Assembly (NCBI RefSeq): GCF_020085105.1
Contig: NC_058052.1
Location: forward strand, 12,691,233 to 12,755,232
Direction of reading: 5' to 3'
Length of the DNA stretch: 64,000 bases
From: Siniperca chuatsi
Taxonomy: Eukaryota; Chordata; Actinopteri; Centrarchiformes; Sinipercidae
Position numbers and translations under genes: made by a program. Under the pieces are notes generated by a model. That model saw only the letters and a program-made list of their open reading frames with translations. It was not told the origin of the DNA and ran no database searches. Positions 45,701 through 57,971 of the stretch are shown here, in pieces (position 1 is the stretch's first letter; each line of letters starts with the position of its first letter).

Positions 45701-48700
45701 TATCAGATGATATTATAGTCTTTCAAGTTACAGTTTGCTGTTTACTGTGTCAGCTTCTCTTTTTCACTGAGGCACCTGTTGGATCTGTTTGTTATTTCAG
45801 GGTCCTCAGGGAATTCGTGGAGCCACAGGAATGATGGGCCCCAAGGGAGAGATGGTAAGTGCTTCTATGATTTTTAAGCCCATGCTACCTTTCAAATACG
45901 TCAGATTCTTCCTTAATTACTTGCAAATTCAGGGTGAATTCCATTAATAGTTGTCTATTCAAATGTTTATTCTTTAAAGAGATTATAAAACCTACACTAA
46001 TATTGTTCTCTGGCAGGGAGCTCGAGGTCTCGATGGAGATCCAGGTCCCCAGGGTGTTGCAGGGGCAACTGTAAGTTTATCTCACGATGCAAACACTTTT
46101 ATTTTTGCAGCAAATGCGGTATGTACGAGCAGGATATGATTCAATGCATTATTTCAGGGGGATCGAGGCCAGAGAGGCGTGATGGGCGAGCTTGGACCTA
46201 AAGGTGAAACGGTTAGTAGGCACATCGACAATATTAACATTTTCAGATGGAGAAAATAAACGCTGACTCACTGGTTTGTACACTTTTTAACAAATTGACT
46301 AAATGTACTGTTAATTTGTTGTTCAGGGTATTCAAGGGAAGAGAGGAATCACAGGTCTTCCAGGTCCCAAGGGAGAGGCTGTGAGTGTCTGATCAATGAT
46401 AAGAAAGAAAAGCTTTAATATTCGGATACATTGTGAACTCATTTTAGTTTGTGCCTTTTATCACCAGGGCTTACCGGGTGTGGACGGTCGCGAGGGTATT
46501 CCAGGGATGCCCGGAGCAAAGGTAGAGCATAATTTCTACTACTTTATTTATAAAACTAGTACGCTTTAATGTTACACTTAAATGTATTAAAATGTATTGG
46601 CTATTTGGCTGTTAGGAGCAGTATTCACTTAATTCTTTCATTGTCTGTTTCCCTGCAGGGAGACATTGGGAAGGCAGGAGTTCCTGGAGAGGTCGGACTT
46701 CAGGGGCTTCCTGTGAGTGTGACCTTTGACCTCTAACTGTCAAGACTGACTCTGATTGGATGCACCTGAGTAAACTCACCAGGAGCAGTTTAAAGCACCA
46801 TAGCTGCAGTACAATACTCATCTCCACATCTGTTTTGGAGTAACAAATAGCAGTCAGAAGAATGTTTTTGCATCTCGTATTTTATAATATATAGTAAAGT
46901 TGACTTATTTTCTGTAGTTTGACATTTCAAGCAAATACTATAGAATTCCGTCTCTCTGTGATATTATACACATACAGCAGTAGAGACAGTAATCACTGTC
47001 TTCCTCAGGCAGAATTAAGTTTTTACAGCCCTCTAACCTGTGATTAGTCTAATGAACGGCACTAATGAGAATCAGTTGGCATGAACAGCCTGCCTGTGGC
47101 AGCATTAAGAAAGAGTCATCACCTGATTTAAATATCCACTTTTATCACCTTCAGCTTATTTGGGTCAAAAGCTCAAACAAATGTACATTTTTTCCGCTTT
47201 TACGCTCCAGTGTTTCTCACAGTGAGGTGTGTTTTCTTTTAGGAATGACACTTCCTGCTAGAAATAGTTCTCCTTTGTTGTAAGAAATTGTTGTCCTTGT
47301 TAGTGTTGTATCTCTTCAAGACATGTTCTCTGTTCTCTAGGGTTTGCCTGGTTCACCTGGACCAAAAGGCTTGAGTGGCCCTAAGGTTGTTTGCTTGATC
47401 AATTATTAAATATTATCATTTGTTTCTTGCATTCATTTTTTTAAATTGTCAAAATCTGAAAGCAACTTTGGTTGTTTCTGCACAGGGAGATGCCGGTCTA
47501 TCAGGCCTTTCTGGAACAATGGGACCTGCTGGCAAAACAGTAAGTGTGAGCGGCACATGTTAAACAGCTGTCGGGATTTTTGTCACCTCTTTTGTGTCAC
47601 GGTGTCGTTTTTCTGTCACATCACAGGGTGAGCGCGGAGAACAGGGAGAGGTGGGACCTGTTGGACCTATTGGTGAACCTGTGAGTATTTTGCCTGCTTG
47701 AATTTCTTTATTTTGTTTGTATGTTAATTTTAAACTCAACCCTTCTCATCATTTTCTCTTCTTCCTCCCTACAGGGAGATATAGGACAGCAAGGCCCTTT
47801 GGGTCCAGCCGGCAAGCCAGGTGCCAGGGTAAGTTATAAACACATGAGTTGTAAAGCATAATTAAATTATATTTAGATCTTAACTAATTGATTTCGATTT
47901 TTATATTTAGTCTTTATGCTTTTATTTTGAAAATAGGCATTATTAAAACCTTAGCAGCCAGTGTGCATCCAACAATCATTATTACTAATACATAGAATAT
48001 ATGCATACACAAGGAGAGGCACCAAACAATACTTACCTCTTGCTTTTTTGATACTTTGAATGAGAGAAGCTGAAAGGAGGGAAGCCTCGGAGTGTATAGC
48101 CCTGGCTGTTGTTTCACTGGAATGTCTCAGAGAATAGAGGCTAGATCTCACATGAGGTCTATTTTCACAGTAAGGGGAGACCAGTAAGCAGCGGGCTGAA
48201 TGAGCTCTCTGTTCTCCTGGCATTCCTCAGACAGTCGGTCAGTGATCAAAGGGGGAATATGGCACACACAAACATGCCCGAGAGAATAAGCAGCAATGCT
48301 AAGTTAGGTTAGTTTTATACTATAACCTACTATATAACTACTGATACTTGAGCAATTTCAGCAATGTTAACAGGTGTTATGCTTTATGAAATAACTTAAA
48401 AATGAAAAGCAAAGTGCATTATTGTGTCTTCTAAAGGCTGCTGTGGATCTCAACATACTTTATATAACCCTGCTTAGATGACTCATCAGATGTACATGTT
48501 TTTTTGTTAAAGGGACCCAAAGGTGACCCCGGCCTTCCTGGTCTCCCTGGTCCTGCTGGCCTGCCCGGGGTGAAAGGAGAGAGGGTAAGAAAATACCACA
48601 GAGCCTTTCAGACACCTTTTCAGATTTAGGACTATTGTCTTAAGCAGTAAGAGAGAGATTAACGCTCAACAACAAACAGCTGATCAACTCTCTCTAGTGT

Positions 48701-51700
48701 AGACAATTATTCTAAATTCAGCAAGCCACACCACTCTGCAACGATCATTTATTTAGTTAACGCATTTTCCTTTCGTTTATTACAGGGAGAACGTGGAGAA
48801 GCAGGACCCAAAGGAGAGCAGGTATGATATCTTAAATATACAAAATATTGATTCTCACTTAATAGTAATGGTGCATTGAAATAACAAGTGAGCTGCTTTG
48901 CATAAATCATTTACAGACTGTTTTTTCATAGGGAGTACAAGGTGAAGAGGGAAGCCCTGGAGACAAAGGGGATGTTGTAAGTTGTTACATCAACACTATT
49001 AATTTAACTATTCAACATCTCTATTCAAAAATAGAATCTCACCAGAGTACTATTGTCCCTGTTTCCATCCTCTGTGTTTTGTAAATGCTGTTATAGGGTG
49101 AGTCAGGAGAACCTGGACCTAAAGGAGAGGTGAGTTCAAACAGATTATCGTTACCTGGTGTCTCAGTGTTTTTCTGTGGTGAGAAACTGAGAAAGTGCTG
49201 CAGCTTTGTAATATTTCTCTGGTCTGGTATCTTATTTTCTGTTAAGGTCGGTAACATTGGCGAGCCTGGCAGACGAGGTCCTGAGGGAAGCAGAGGCCAG
49301 CCTGGCATTGAGGGGCCGCCCGGCACACCTGGACCTCGGGGCATGCAGGGGAACAGGGGTCTACCTGGAGTCAGAGGGTCCCAGGGTCCTGCGGTAAGTC
49401 CAAGAGAAAACACTTTCAAGGCAAAAGTTTAGAGAAAGTGTGTGAGGATACCTACAATACCTGTGCAGCAGTATGACAGAGTGAGAAAGAAACAAGCCAA
49501 GTATCCTTGACCAAAACTCTGAAGCTGAAAAGTTCTGATTTAGTATTAAGACTTAAATAATGGAATCATCTCATGGAAATGGTCTTTAAATCTGAAGTGA
49601 TGTGATCACAACTGAAATTTGATCACTTCAGTTGTGATTTGTTTCTTCTACACACTACTTTCTAATATGTTTTGTCTACCGCCTGTATAGTCGGTGAAAG
49701 ACAGTGTCAGGTGACAGTTTGGTGTTATGTTATTGGTTTTATTCATGCTTAAAGTCCCAAAAATGGAAAACTACTATTTGTCCTCATAATCAAATTTACT
49801 TTACGTACAGTAGACAATTTACCAACAATACGAGCACTTTGCACAACTTTCGTTTTCTTGTATTTGACATCAAAATCCTGACTTTATTGCATTGAAAGTG
49901 CTAGTTGGCAGAAACAAAAAAGCCATGAAAGTGTTTTGAACCTTTCTCACTCCAGTCATATCCTTTCTTTTCCTAACTGACATCTCATTTGCTTAAAATC
50001 TTGAATAAAACTGTGTCCTGTACAGGTCCACTCCTAATCAACCACACTGTCATCTAATACTTATTTTCACAAAGCTTCTTACTTGTTAGTGTCAAGTGTC
50101 AAGAAGATATAGGAGTACTAACTTTTGGAAGTATTTCTTCCTTAAAGTCTACAGAACATATTTAAAAAAATGCTGAGATAGAGGCCATTAATAAGTCCCT
50201 CTGGGCTGAATACTTCTCCCTGCACACTTTTATCTTTGTTATTCTGATGTCCTTCTTATAATGTTAACTTGTACAATAAACTCTAAAACACTAAACCCCA
50301 ATATTGTGCAGCAGAAGGGAATATATCTAACCACATAAGTAAGATGCTCTGAAAATGTTGTTTTGTTGGGAATTTAAAATGTTTGCACCCACCTAAGTCT
50401 TCAGTGAATCAGGAATTGAACCCCCATTTGGTCCAGGCTCACCTACACTCTGACATCCCTGTAGAGGAGGCGAGAAAAAGGAGCGTTTCGTTATCGAGAT
50501 TGGTAAAATCCCAACTCAAATGTATATAAATACCTGTGTTGTTGAAAGGGGAAACCCTTGTACCTCCAAAATGTCAACTTTTCAGGAGAAGAGGAAGGAT
50601 GCCTTATTTTCAGCTTAACCACAGTGCACTTTGAGTTTATTATTAAACAGGATTTAGAAGTCCAAGAATAACCAAAGAGGACCAAGTAATCTTTCAGTTG
50701 TTGTGAAAGCAAGTCAGTAGAACAGGAGGAGTGCTGTTTTCACTTGATAACAGTACTTTGGAGTTGACACTGTCATGAAATCTATTAAGTCATCTTTTTC
50801 CTTCCAGGGTAAAGAGCCAAGTGATCAGCACATCAAGCAAGTTTGCATGCGAGTCATGCAAGGTAAGAACTGATAGGCCTTTGACCCCATTTATCATTCC
50901 CTTGTGCCTCATTTCATGACTTTAATCTTCCCCAGACTGCCTCATTACACAACCACACATAGAGCCGCCCCACCGTTGTCTCATTGATCTGGGCGGTTGC
51001 TGAATCCTCTAAAGTTCAGAAAGGGAAGGTCTCATAACCAAAACATGAAATATGCTTCAGTCTTTGTTTATTTGATGGATGAAAGATTCCTTTCTCCGAG
51101 CTTTAGAACATGTCTCACTGAAGTCACAACCTCTGTTCTCTTCATTCTATTGCTCTTACGTCTCCACAACTCATCTCCTACACTCATGATTTTTTTATAC
51201 CCAATGTGCTGAAAAATTAATTTCACCTCCAGCAGACCTGCACTCCTCTGCTCCAAGCAAAGAGTCTGCCTGGAAAGGAAATCTTAAAAAAGAGCAGTCA
51301 AGCAGCAGCTGCATGAATTTTCGTCAGGAGCCAGGAAGCTGGAATCTTAAGTGCAAAATACCATGCAGCAAGGAGCCACAGGAGATTAATATTAGATCTG
51401 TTGCTTCATGAACATATATTTTCTGTCGCTGATTGCTGGAAATAAAGAGTATTATCTCCTTTCTGCTCAATTTACTGAGGTTCTATGGAAAATGGTTGAA
51501 AAACAGGAGAAGCTTGAGGGATATCGTGACCACAGTTTCACCTCACTCTGCCTCACTTTGAAATCAAGTACAAGAACTGTTGGACCATCTCCTCTATGAG
51601 AGTTGCTTTGGGCTTTCAGAAATGAGCCTTCTTATGCTACGGCATGATTTATTACAAAGTGTTATGTCTTAAAAGTTCCCTTGATAACTGCCAGCTACAA

Positions 51701-53017
51701 CTGTTTGGAAACAGTCTTGTCTTGGTGCCAGTTTTGCATCTAATGGTTCATCAGGTTCATCATCTTCTTCCTGTTGTGCTCCAACAGAACAGCTGGCCCA
51801 GTTAGCTGCTAGTTTACGGAGGCCAGAGTCTGGCGTTGCTGGTTTACCTGGAAAACCTGGACCTCCAGGGCCTCCTGGGACCCCGGGAGATAATGGCTTC
51901 CCTGGGCAGGCTGGAGCAAGAGGCCTTCCAGGACTCAAAGGGCCACCAGGAATTATAGGAGCAAAAGGACCTAAAGGTAATGAATATATTGGCATGTGTT
52001 GCTGTTTTGGGTGATGTGAGATAATCATACATCAATTAAAACAATGACATGTTTGTCTTTGTTTGTTGTACCCAATTATCTCCTTTACATAATACGTGTT
52101 ACAGGTGAAATGGGAGACAGAGGCTCCAGAGGGCCCACTGTGCGAGGACCTAAAGGTCAACCAGGAGCTCCTGGACTTCCTGGTGAGTCAATTTTGCCTT
52201 TGCCTTCTATCTTAAAGGGTTGGTACAAGTCTGTCTTAAAACAATACTCACATTCTCATGTGTACATTCAAACAGTTTTTGGTCGCTATAATCACGCCGC
52301 CTGTCCATGCTGGTCCTAAAGAGATCTGCTGTTAACGTGTTAAGAGAGATGGGGGAGAAAATCCACACCCTCCTTGTTTGGTATAAAAATATGTTGCAAG
52401 TTCAGCATTCTGAGTTGGACAAATCAAGTGGGTATCTACCAAAGTTATAGTCTTTTTAAACCAGATTCCCTCTTTTTTTACTGTTCCTCTACCGCAGCTC
52501 AACAATGAAACTGTCGAGGAAACACAAAGAGGCAATTTGGCACTAAAAAACTCTGAAAGATGCCCTTGATTTGTCCAACTCAGACTGCCTCATATTAGCT
52601 TCAGCTGATTTTTACAGGTCATTTTACAAGAAGACTGTGGATCCCCCCATCACTTACATTGAAATCGAGTTAGGAAGGCCAGAATGGACAGGACGAATGA
52701 TTACAATAACCAAAAACTCTTTCATATGAGGGCATGTGACTTTTGTATTAACATAGACTTAAAAAATGTGATCATTTAAATCTAGCAACTAGCATCCTGA
52801 AATGAATTTTGTGATCACAGGTGAGCCAGGCAAACCTGGCTACGGTCAGGACGGTCGGGACGGGCAGAGGGGTCCTCCTGGCGTTCCTGGACAGCCCGGT
52901 GTACCTGGGCCTCCCGGTGCAGCTGGTCCTAATGGTTACTGTGACCCGTCAGCCTGCAACCTCCAGGCAGGGGCCGCCCACCAGTCTCTGGATGTGAAGG
53001 GACCTGCTGGGAACTAA
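36240..53017 (+). CDS. col9a1: COL9A1, collagen type IX alpha-1 chain, long form
   Basis: A FACIT collagen of cartilage and vitreous; with alpha-2 and alpha-3 chains it coats collagen II fibrils. Thirty-seven coding exons close in phase to 909 aa (human 921). Exons: 36240-36282, 36760-36846, 37161-37293, 37628-38024, 39158-39241, 39887-39907, 40318-40380, 40485-40520, 40624-40686, 41726-41779, 42151-42186, 42314-42337, 42450-42503, 43482-43535, 43751-43783, 43872-43928, 44030-44083, 45632-45685, 45801-45854, 46017-46070, 46158-46211, 46327-46380, 46468-46521, 46659-46712, 47341-47385, 47486-47539, 47627-47680, 47775-47828, 48513-48584, 48786-48821, 48932-48976, 49097-49129, 49247-49393, 50808-50862, 51788-51976, 52105-52182, 52821-53017. 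Many are 54 bp. Order: signal peptide, NC4 (to 255), COL3, NC3 (about 389-402), COL2, NC2 (738-770), COL1 (771-883), NC1. Confidence 0.95.
36641..36714. repeat. (CA)n microsatellite
   Basis: About 35 CA units, slightly interrupted, ending 45 bases before col9a1 exon 2. Length polymorphism is likely. Confidence 0.97.
39580..39757 (+). promoter_or_regulatory. Internal col9a1 promoter region and short-form 5' leader
   Basis: No canonical TATA box is seen; AATATAC at about 39614 is the nearest AT-rich word. A SOX-type ACATTGT lies at about 39604 and GC-rich CCCCTCCCCCGCGG at 39550-39563. The segment must contain the start of the short transcript, but the exact site cannot be read from sequence. 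Confidence 0.4.
39758..39832 (+). CDS. col9a1: col9a1 alternative first exon, short form lacking NC4
   Basis: An ATG opens 25 codons reading [20 protein letters not shown] then ICSAQ, a textbook signal peptide, closed by a GTAAGA donor in phase 0. It sits in the intron between the last NC4 exon and the linker exon, where bird and mammal COL9A1 carry exon 1* with its own promoter. Joined to the exon at 40318 ([10 protein letters not shown]) it gives 679 aa, against 678 in human. The donor is only 54 bases from the next exon (39887), below the usual minimal intron, so splicing to 40318 is expected. This transcript is the non-cartilage form, for example in cornea and vitreous of other vertebrates. 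Confidence 0.9.
43751..43928 (+). other. col9a1: col9a1 NC3 exons
   Basis: Two exons interrupt the Gly-X-Y run with the words GSADL and [10 protein letters not shown]. The Cys-X3-Cys pair corresponds to CPNAC of human NC3, the short hinge between COL3 and COL2 where chains are disulphide-linked. Flanking exons return at once to Gly-X-Y. Confidence 0.88.
50808..51976 (+). other. col9a1: col9a1 NC2 domain and start of COL1
   Basis: The exons 50808-50862 and 51788-51976 join with a split Glu codon to give [20 protein letters not shown] followed by AASLRRPES, then Gly-X-Y. This is the NC2 region that drives chain selection and trimer assembly in collagen IX and contains its conserved cysteine. 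It is among the best conserved parts of the gene. Confidence 0.9.
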
Positions 53018-53590
53018 GAGCCACTCTGGCAGAGACAGAAAGACTGTTGGATTAGCTCCCCTGAGCACACAACATTTTTCACACTGTCTTCCAAGGGGGC
53101 CGTGGTTGGTGTGGCACCTTCGATCCATTAACCTCTAGTTTTGTGAGCATGCTTTGTGCCAGCCACATCTCCATCAGATGGAGCCAGCCTGTTCAAGCTG
53201 ACACACAAAACATTTTTATGTGCTGCAAAAATCTAGCTTGTTCTAGTGTGTTTTTCTACCTGAGAGATGTTTTGATATTTTCAGGAAGGTGTGCTCACAT
53301 TTCTGAGACGATATGAAATGACCGGAAATGTTTGTTTATCCCACTCTCCTTGTACCTTTGCCTGCATTTTCTTCTTTGTTTTCTCCATTTACACTATTTT
53401 CTTGAATAAAAGCTCCTCCTTTCTCACAGAACATTTCACATAATCCCCCAAAGCAATTCGGGATCAGGATTTTGTTTAGTTCAAGTGCCTTTTTTAATTG
53501 TTTTGTTCTGTATGTGCTAATGTACCAAAGATAAACCAGCTAAAACCCTCTTTTTTAACGTCTTTTCAGCCCGCAGTTCAAAATAAAAAG
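53018..53590 (+). other. col9a1 3' UTR
   Basis: Follows the TAA stop at 53015-53017. Two AATAAA hexamers, 53405-53410 and 53582-53587, would give 3' UTRs of about 0.4 and 0.6 kb. No open frame of interest. Confidence 0.6.
53405..53410 (+). terminator. Candidate col9a1 polyadenylation signal (proximal)
   Basis: AATAAA about 390 bases after the stop codon; a second copy is at 53582-53587. Confidence 0.5.
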
Positions 53591-54002
53591 GAGAGAGGAT
53601 GAAAATGTCATCAAGTCACACTGACTTCAGTTTATGTTGTAAATCTGTAAAAAAAATGTTTGAATTGTGGTTAATTATATTTCCTACAAAACAACCTGAT
53701 GTGAGATTTTGCCTCATTGTACAGAATGACAACAGAGTGCAGTCATGCATATATGGAAATATATCTTAGGGATGAGGGAGACCTTCAGTAATGTTAAAAA
53801 TAAAGAAAACAACTCGTGCAGTGTTTAATTTATTCTGTATACTGGTATCATTCTGTGATGGTGTCATATTGTGTCACAAATATGAGGAAATCAATGTCCT
53901 CAATTGTTTTTCCAAAAACTGTTCACCTCGAATAAAAACAAAAATATCACAGCTGACACAATCTCAGCTCAAGATGCATTTAGTTGCTGTTCTGCACCTT
54001 TT

Positions 54003-54146
54003 GGTCACATCACATGATCTTCATCAGCAGATGGCATTTCCCCACTTGTAACAGAAATGTAGATGCTCAATCTTTTCTGAATCCATTTTTTTCATTGACA
54101 TTTCCAAGACGACTGAGCAAACTGATGAAGATCATGTGATGTGACC
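54003..54146. repeat. 25-bp perfect inverted repeat with 94-bp spacer
   Basis: The arm at 54003-54027, beginning GGTCACATCACATGATC, is exactly complementary to the arm at 54122-54146, and after one mismatch the pairing goes on for four more bases outside. The words resemble the CTGATGAAG...GTGACCGAAA ends seen in several vertebrate repeats, so it may be a decayed element. It lies between the two convergent collagen genes and could fold in a readthrough transcript from either. Confidence 0.85.
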
Positions 54147-57100
54147 GAAAGAACCAGGACAGCTACTAAATGGACCTTGAGGTGATATTTTTTTTGTCAA
54201 AAGCTGTTTTCAAGGTCAGGAATGAACGTTGAAACTCAAAAATACCACAGCTGTTTAACATGTTTGATTCGAAATAGGCTTTATATATATCGTTTGTTAG
54301 ACAAAAAAACTTTCACATGGTAACATGTAATATAACTTCTTAAAGGACTTATTATTGTTGTACCACAAACTTAATTTTCAAAACGTAATCTCATGTGGAA
54401 CAATAACTGCCACTGAACACACAAAACAAAGTGTAACCCAGTGCTCAAAAATACAACACAAGAACACACGAGATAAAGCACTGAATAACATTTATTGCAC
54501 ACGTGTAAGGCAGGTGCCATTAATCAGTGTAAATAAAAGATGCTGCAAAGAAAAGTGTAAAATATAACCTCTGATACCTGGTAACCACATACACACTGGA
54601 AAACCCCTGCACAACAGAACATCACCGCCCCTAATTCTTTATCGAGAGTCAGGTAAGCAGACTGATGTCAACCTCCACAACTGCAATATTTCTATTTTTA
54701 CATTCACATGAGGTTTCAATTGCTGTTTTTTTTTAATAAAAGGCAACAGTTAGTGTTGTGATATTTTTTTCCAAAATAGCTAATCTTGATGTGTGGTAAA
54801 CCAAGACTGAGGTAGATATATTCAACGAAACAAAGACTTTCAAAAACACACATTAAAGTCACTCAGCTCGACATGAGCTTATATAGGAGCAGAGAGGAGT
54901 TACAGTGAGAGCAGCAGGCAGACATTTTTAATCTGAGGGGCCATGCTGAGGGGCTGATCCATATTCCCCCTCATTACAAGCTTATTTACAAGATTAGATT
55001 ATATGTGGGAACGGGATCAACTCACATTACTGTAAAAAATAAGCAATAATGAAATGTGTGGATGTATAAAACTGATGTTATCCTTTTAGATGTATAACAG
55101 CATTTCATTTTGAAGGATCCTTCAACACCTCCATCCTTTGAGCTTGCTTTCATCTGACATTTTCCATTTAGAATAAATGGATTTTAACTTGGAGTGATGT
55201 AAAATGGCTGGCACCAAATTGCTAGTGAAGTGGGCTGTGACATCAGCAGCCATTTTGTGTCTTCCATAGTTATCATACTGTTTAGCTAAATTGAAGTCAC
55301 AAACCGGTGCACATTAATATCAATTCAAGCTAAATTCAATATACGCAGAGAGTTGCTCTCATCAGTGCAACAAAAAGTTCAGATCACATTAGTTTGCTGA
55401 TGCTGTCTCATTTGAATTTGGTCAAGGTCGGCTTTATTGTCTTTGAGGGGAACCCATTAAACCGAATATGAAAATTAGTGCGATGAAAGGACAGAAGCCA
55501 ATTGAAGGAGGGGATTTTATGTAGCTCATAACCCAAAGAAAGATTGTTTTCCATTCACAAACAAGCAATGAGAAAATATAAATGTCCAGCAGGGGGCTCC
55601 TTCAACTCACAAATGAAGTCAGTCACACACATTTGAGCCAATACCCATCTAAAATTAGACCCACTCGCACTGATAAAAATTTAGCAAAGATAAAACCAAG
55701 CCTGCACGAAGAGAAAAATATCTTGCTCTGAAGCTTCAAAGTAAGATGTGAGTTATAATTCACATGTGTAAGAGAAGCATGATGATGTGAGACATGAAGT
55801 AAAAAGGATTTTTAAAAAAGTGTCAAACAGATCTTAAAGGATGAAATACAGATAGAACCAAGTTCTTAATGTCACAAAATTTCAGATACACCCACAGAAC
55901 TTTTCAAACATTAATCACAGCAGGACACTTAAAAGTAAAATTAAAGCCTTTGAGTCAAACTCTCATTAAACAGCGCTCAAAATGACAGTTTGAGGAAAGT
56001 AATATAAACTGCAGGCCAATTATGTTTTTCTGCTGTATAAAAGTTAATTGTTTAGTGTGATTATAAAGTTTAGATTACTCTTTGGAAGAACAAATTGTGC
56101 ATTTCCTTAAAAATCTTTGCAATCTTCAAATGGCATTAATTTCAATCCAAAGTTTGAATGCTGGGAACATTTGTCTGCAAATTTTCAGTGATTGTACTCA
56201 GTAAGATTTTCGTGCATTTCTGGATATGATATACTATATGGCCCGTTTAAGTAAAGTTGACTCAAAACCTTCTGAAATTAGTTGAGAACACTAAAATGAC
56301 TCTGAAACCTGTTATAGCAAATAAATAAATCAAAACTCCAGTCTTAAGAGCCCCAAAACCCAACGGTACATAGTGACACACAGTGCTGGTCAGTGAGTGA
56401 AAACCAGGATGTAGACCTTGATGCTGTTGAAACAAACAACAAGAAAGTTCAAGTACATTTATGAGTACACGTTTCACCAAAATAACAAGTCTGAAGTTGT
56501 AGTGTAGTAGTCCGATTTCCTTTGTGTGGCAGAAAATCAAAAATATACAAACCAGAGGAATCATCATACACAACACTATGTAAACAATAAATGTTAATAA
56601 TCATCATCTCAGACAGACACAAAAATCTTTGCAGCGATGTATGATTGATAACAAAAGTGAGAACCTTGATGCATCATTACAATGGCAACTTGCTTATGTA
56701 ATTATATTGTCAGGTCCCATTACAAGCCCCATTAGACAGGAAACAAGAAAAAAACACAATCACTCGTTCAACTTTTTTTTACAGATTTACAGATTACACC
56801 AACAGGTGAATGTAAGGTCGCAATCATTAAACATAAACAACATTTAAAGTACATTCTTTTCATGTGGAAAAATCTGCCCTTGATCTTATGTGTCTTAGAC
56901 AGACAGTATGAGTTGTAGGTTTATGTATTACAAAAGATATGGCAAACCTCACTGATAAGCGCTCAGTATTGACGCATAACCGACAGAAAATGGGAAGACA
57001 TCTTTATAAATGATTATAATGCAGATTCTTTTTAACAAAATGATTATCATGCACAATGCAAATGTGTCATGAGTGATAATTTCATTAAACAAAACTTTCA

Positions 57101-57358
57101 GTAATTCAGAAATCCACCATCTAGTAATAATATTACAGAATATCCGTGCTACTTTTCCTACAATTATTAGTACCATCTTTTAAATACATTCTTGAAGAAC
57201 ACACTTAAAATAATAATAATAATAATAAAATAAATAATTTCCATATCAGACACATCTGCTGCACTTTGGATGCACAAGGAGTTTCACAAATCTGTTATTT
57301 TTTCATACCTACATATAAAACTAGTATATTCATTCAGCTAATCTCTTTCTCGCTCTGT

Positions 57359-57370
57359 CTTACTCTCTCC

Positions 57371-57412
<42 letters not shown>

Positions 57413-57470
57413 GTCTCTCTCTCCCTCTCTCTCTCTCTGTCTCTCTCACACACACACACACACACACTCA
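57359..57470. repeat. (CT)n-(CA)n compound microsatellite
   Basis: About 90 bases of interrupted CT/GTCT units passing into CA units. The Ser/Leu-rich frame over it is an artefact. Confidence 0.97.
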
Positions 57471-57971
57471 CACGAGATGAACCTTCTGCCAGCACATTGG
57501 CTTATCTGAATAAGAACAGAAGAGTGAATAGCCATGCCCATTAAGGAGGCAAACAAATAATTAAGATCATGTTTTCATCATACAGGACTGAACTTGATGA
57601 AACAAAGTCATTTCATGGTCTTGAAAGACATAATAAGAGTTGACAAGGAATGCATTACATCACAGTAGGGGATATGAAAACAAGAAATAACTTAAAAGTA
57701 TAGCATTGCAAAAAAAACAAAAAAACAACTCAAAGGTTTTCTATTGTATTCAAAACAAACCCGACAAAAAATAAAAAATAAAATACCTGACTGCATCCAA
57801 ATGTTATTGTAAAGTGAACAAAAGAGGTCAGTTGTGAGTATGTCCGATAAACCAGAGCTGAGGAAGCTGTCAGATACAGCGAGGTCGTCCTTCTCCTGCT
57901 CTGTGGCTGCAGCACTGAGTTCGGAGCTGGACGTCTGTCCTCGAACCAGCCTAAACCAGCCTCTGCTGGGC

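Larger units (their letters stand above)
53591..57971. other. Convergent intergenic region and col19a1 3' UTR
   Basis: About 4.4 kb between the col9a1 polyadenylation sites and the col19a1 stop codon. The part next to 57972 must be the col19a1 3' UTR, but its end is not certain; minus-strand AATAAA copies occur at about 55433-55438 and 54491-54496. Contains the 54003-54146 inverted repeat, an (AAT)n tract at about 57210, and the CT/CA microsatellite at 57359-57470. No coding region recognised. Confidence 0.5.

Noticed and set aside
49605-49638. 12-bp perfect hairpin with 10-base loop in a col9a1 intron
   Set aside because: Too short and AT-rich to be more than a chance palindrome or a repeat end; no microRNA-like stem continues outside it.
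57266-57544. Ser/Leu-rich frame
   Set aside because: Produced by the CT/CA microsatellite at 57359-57470.
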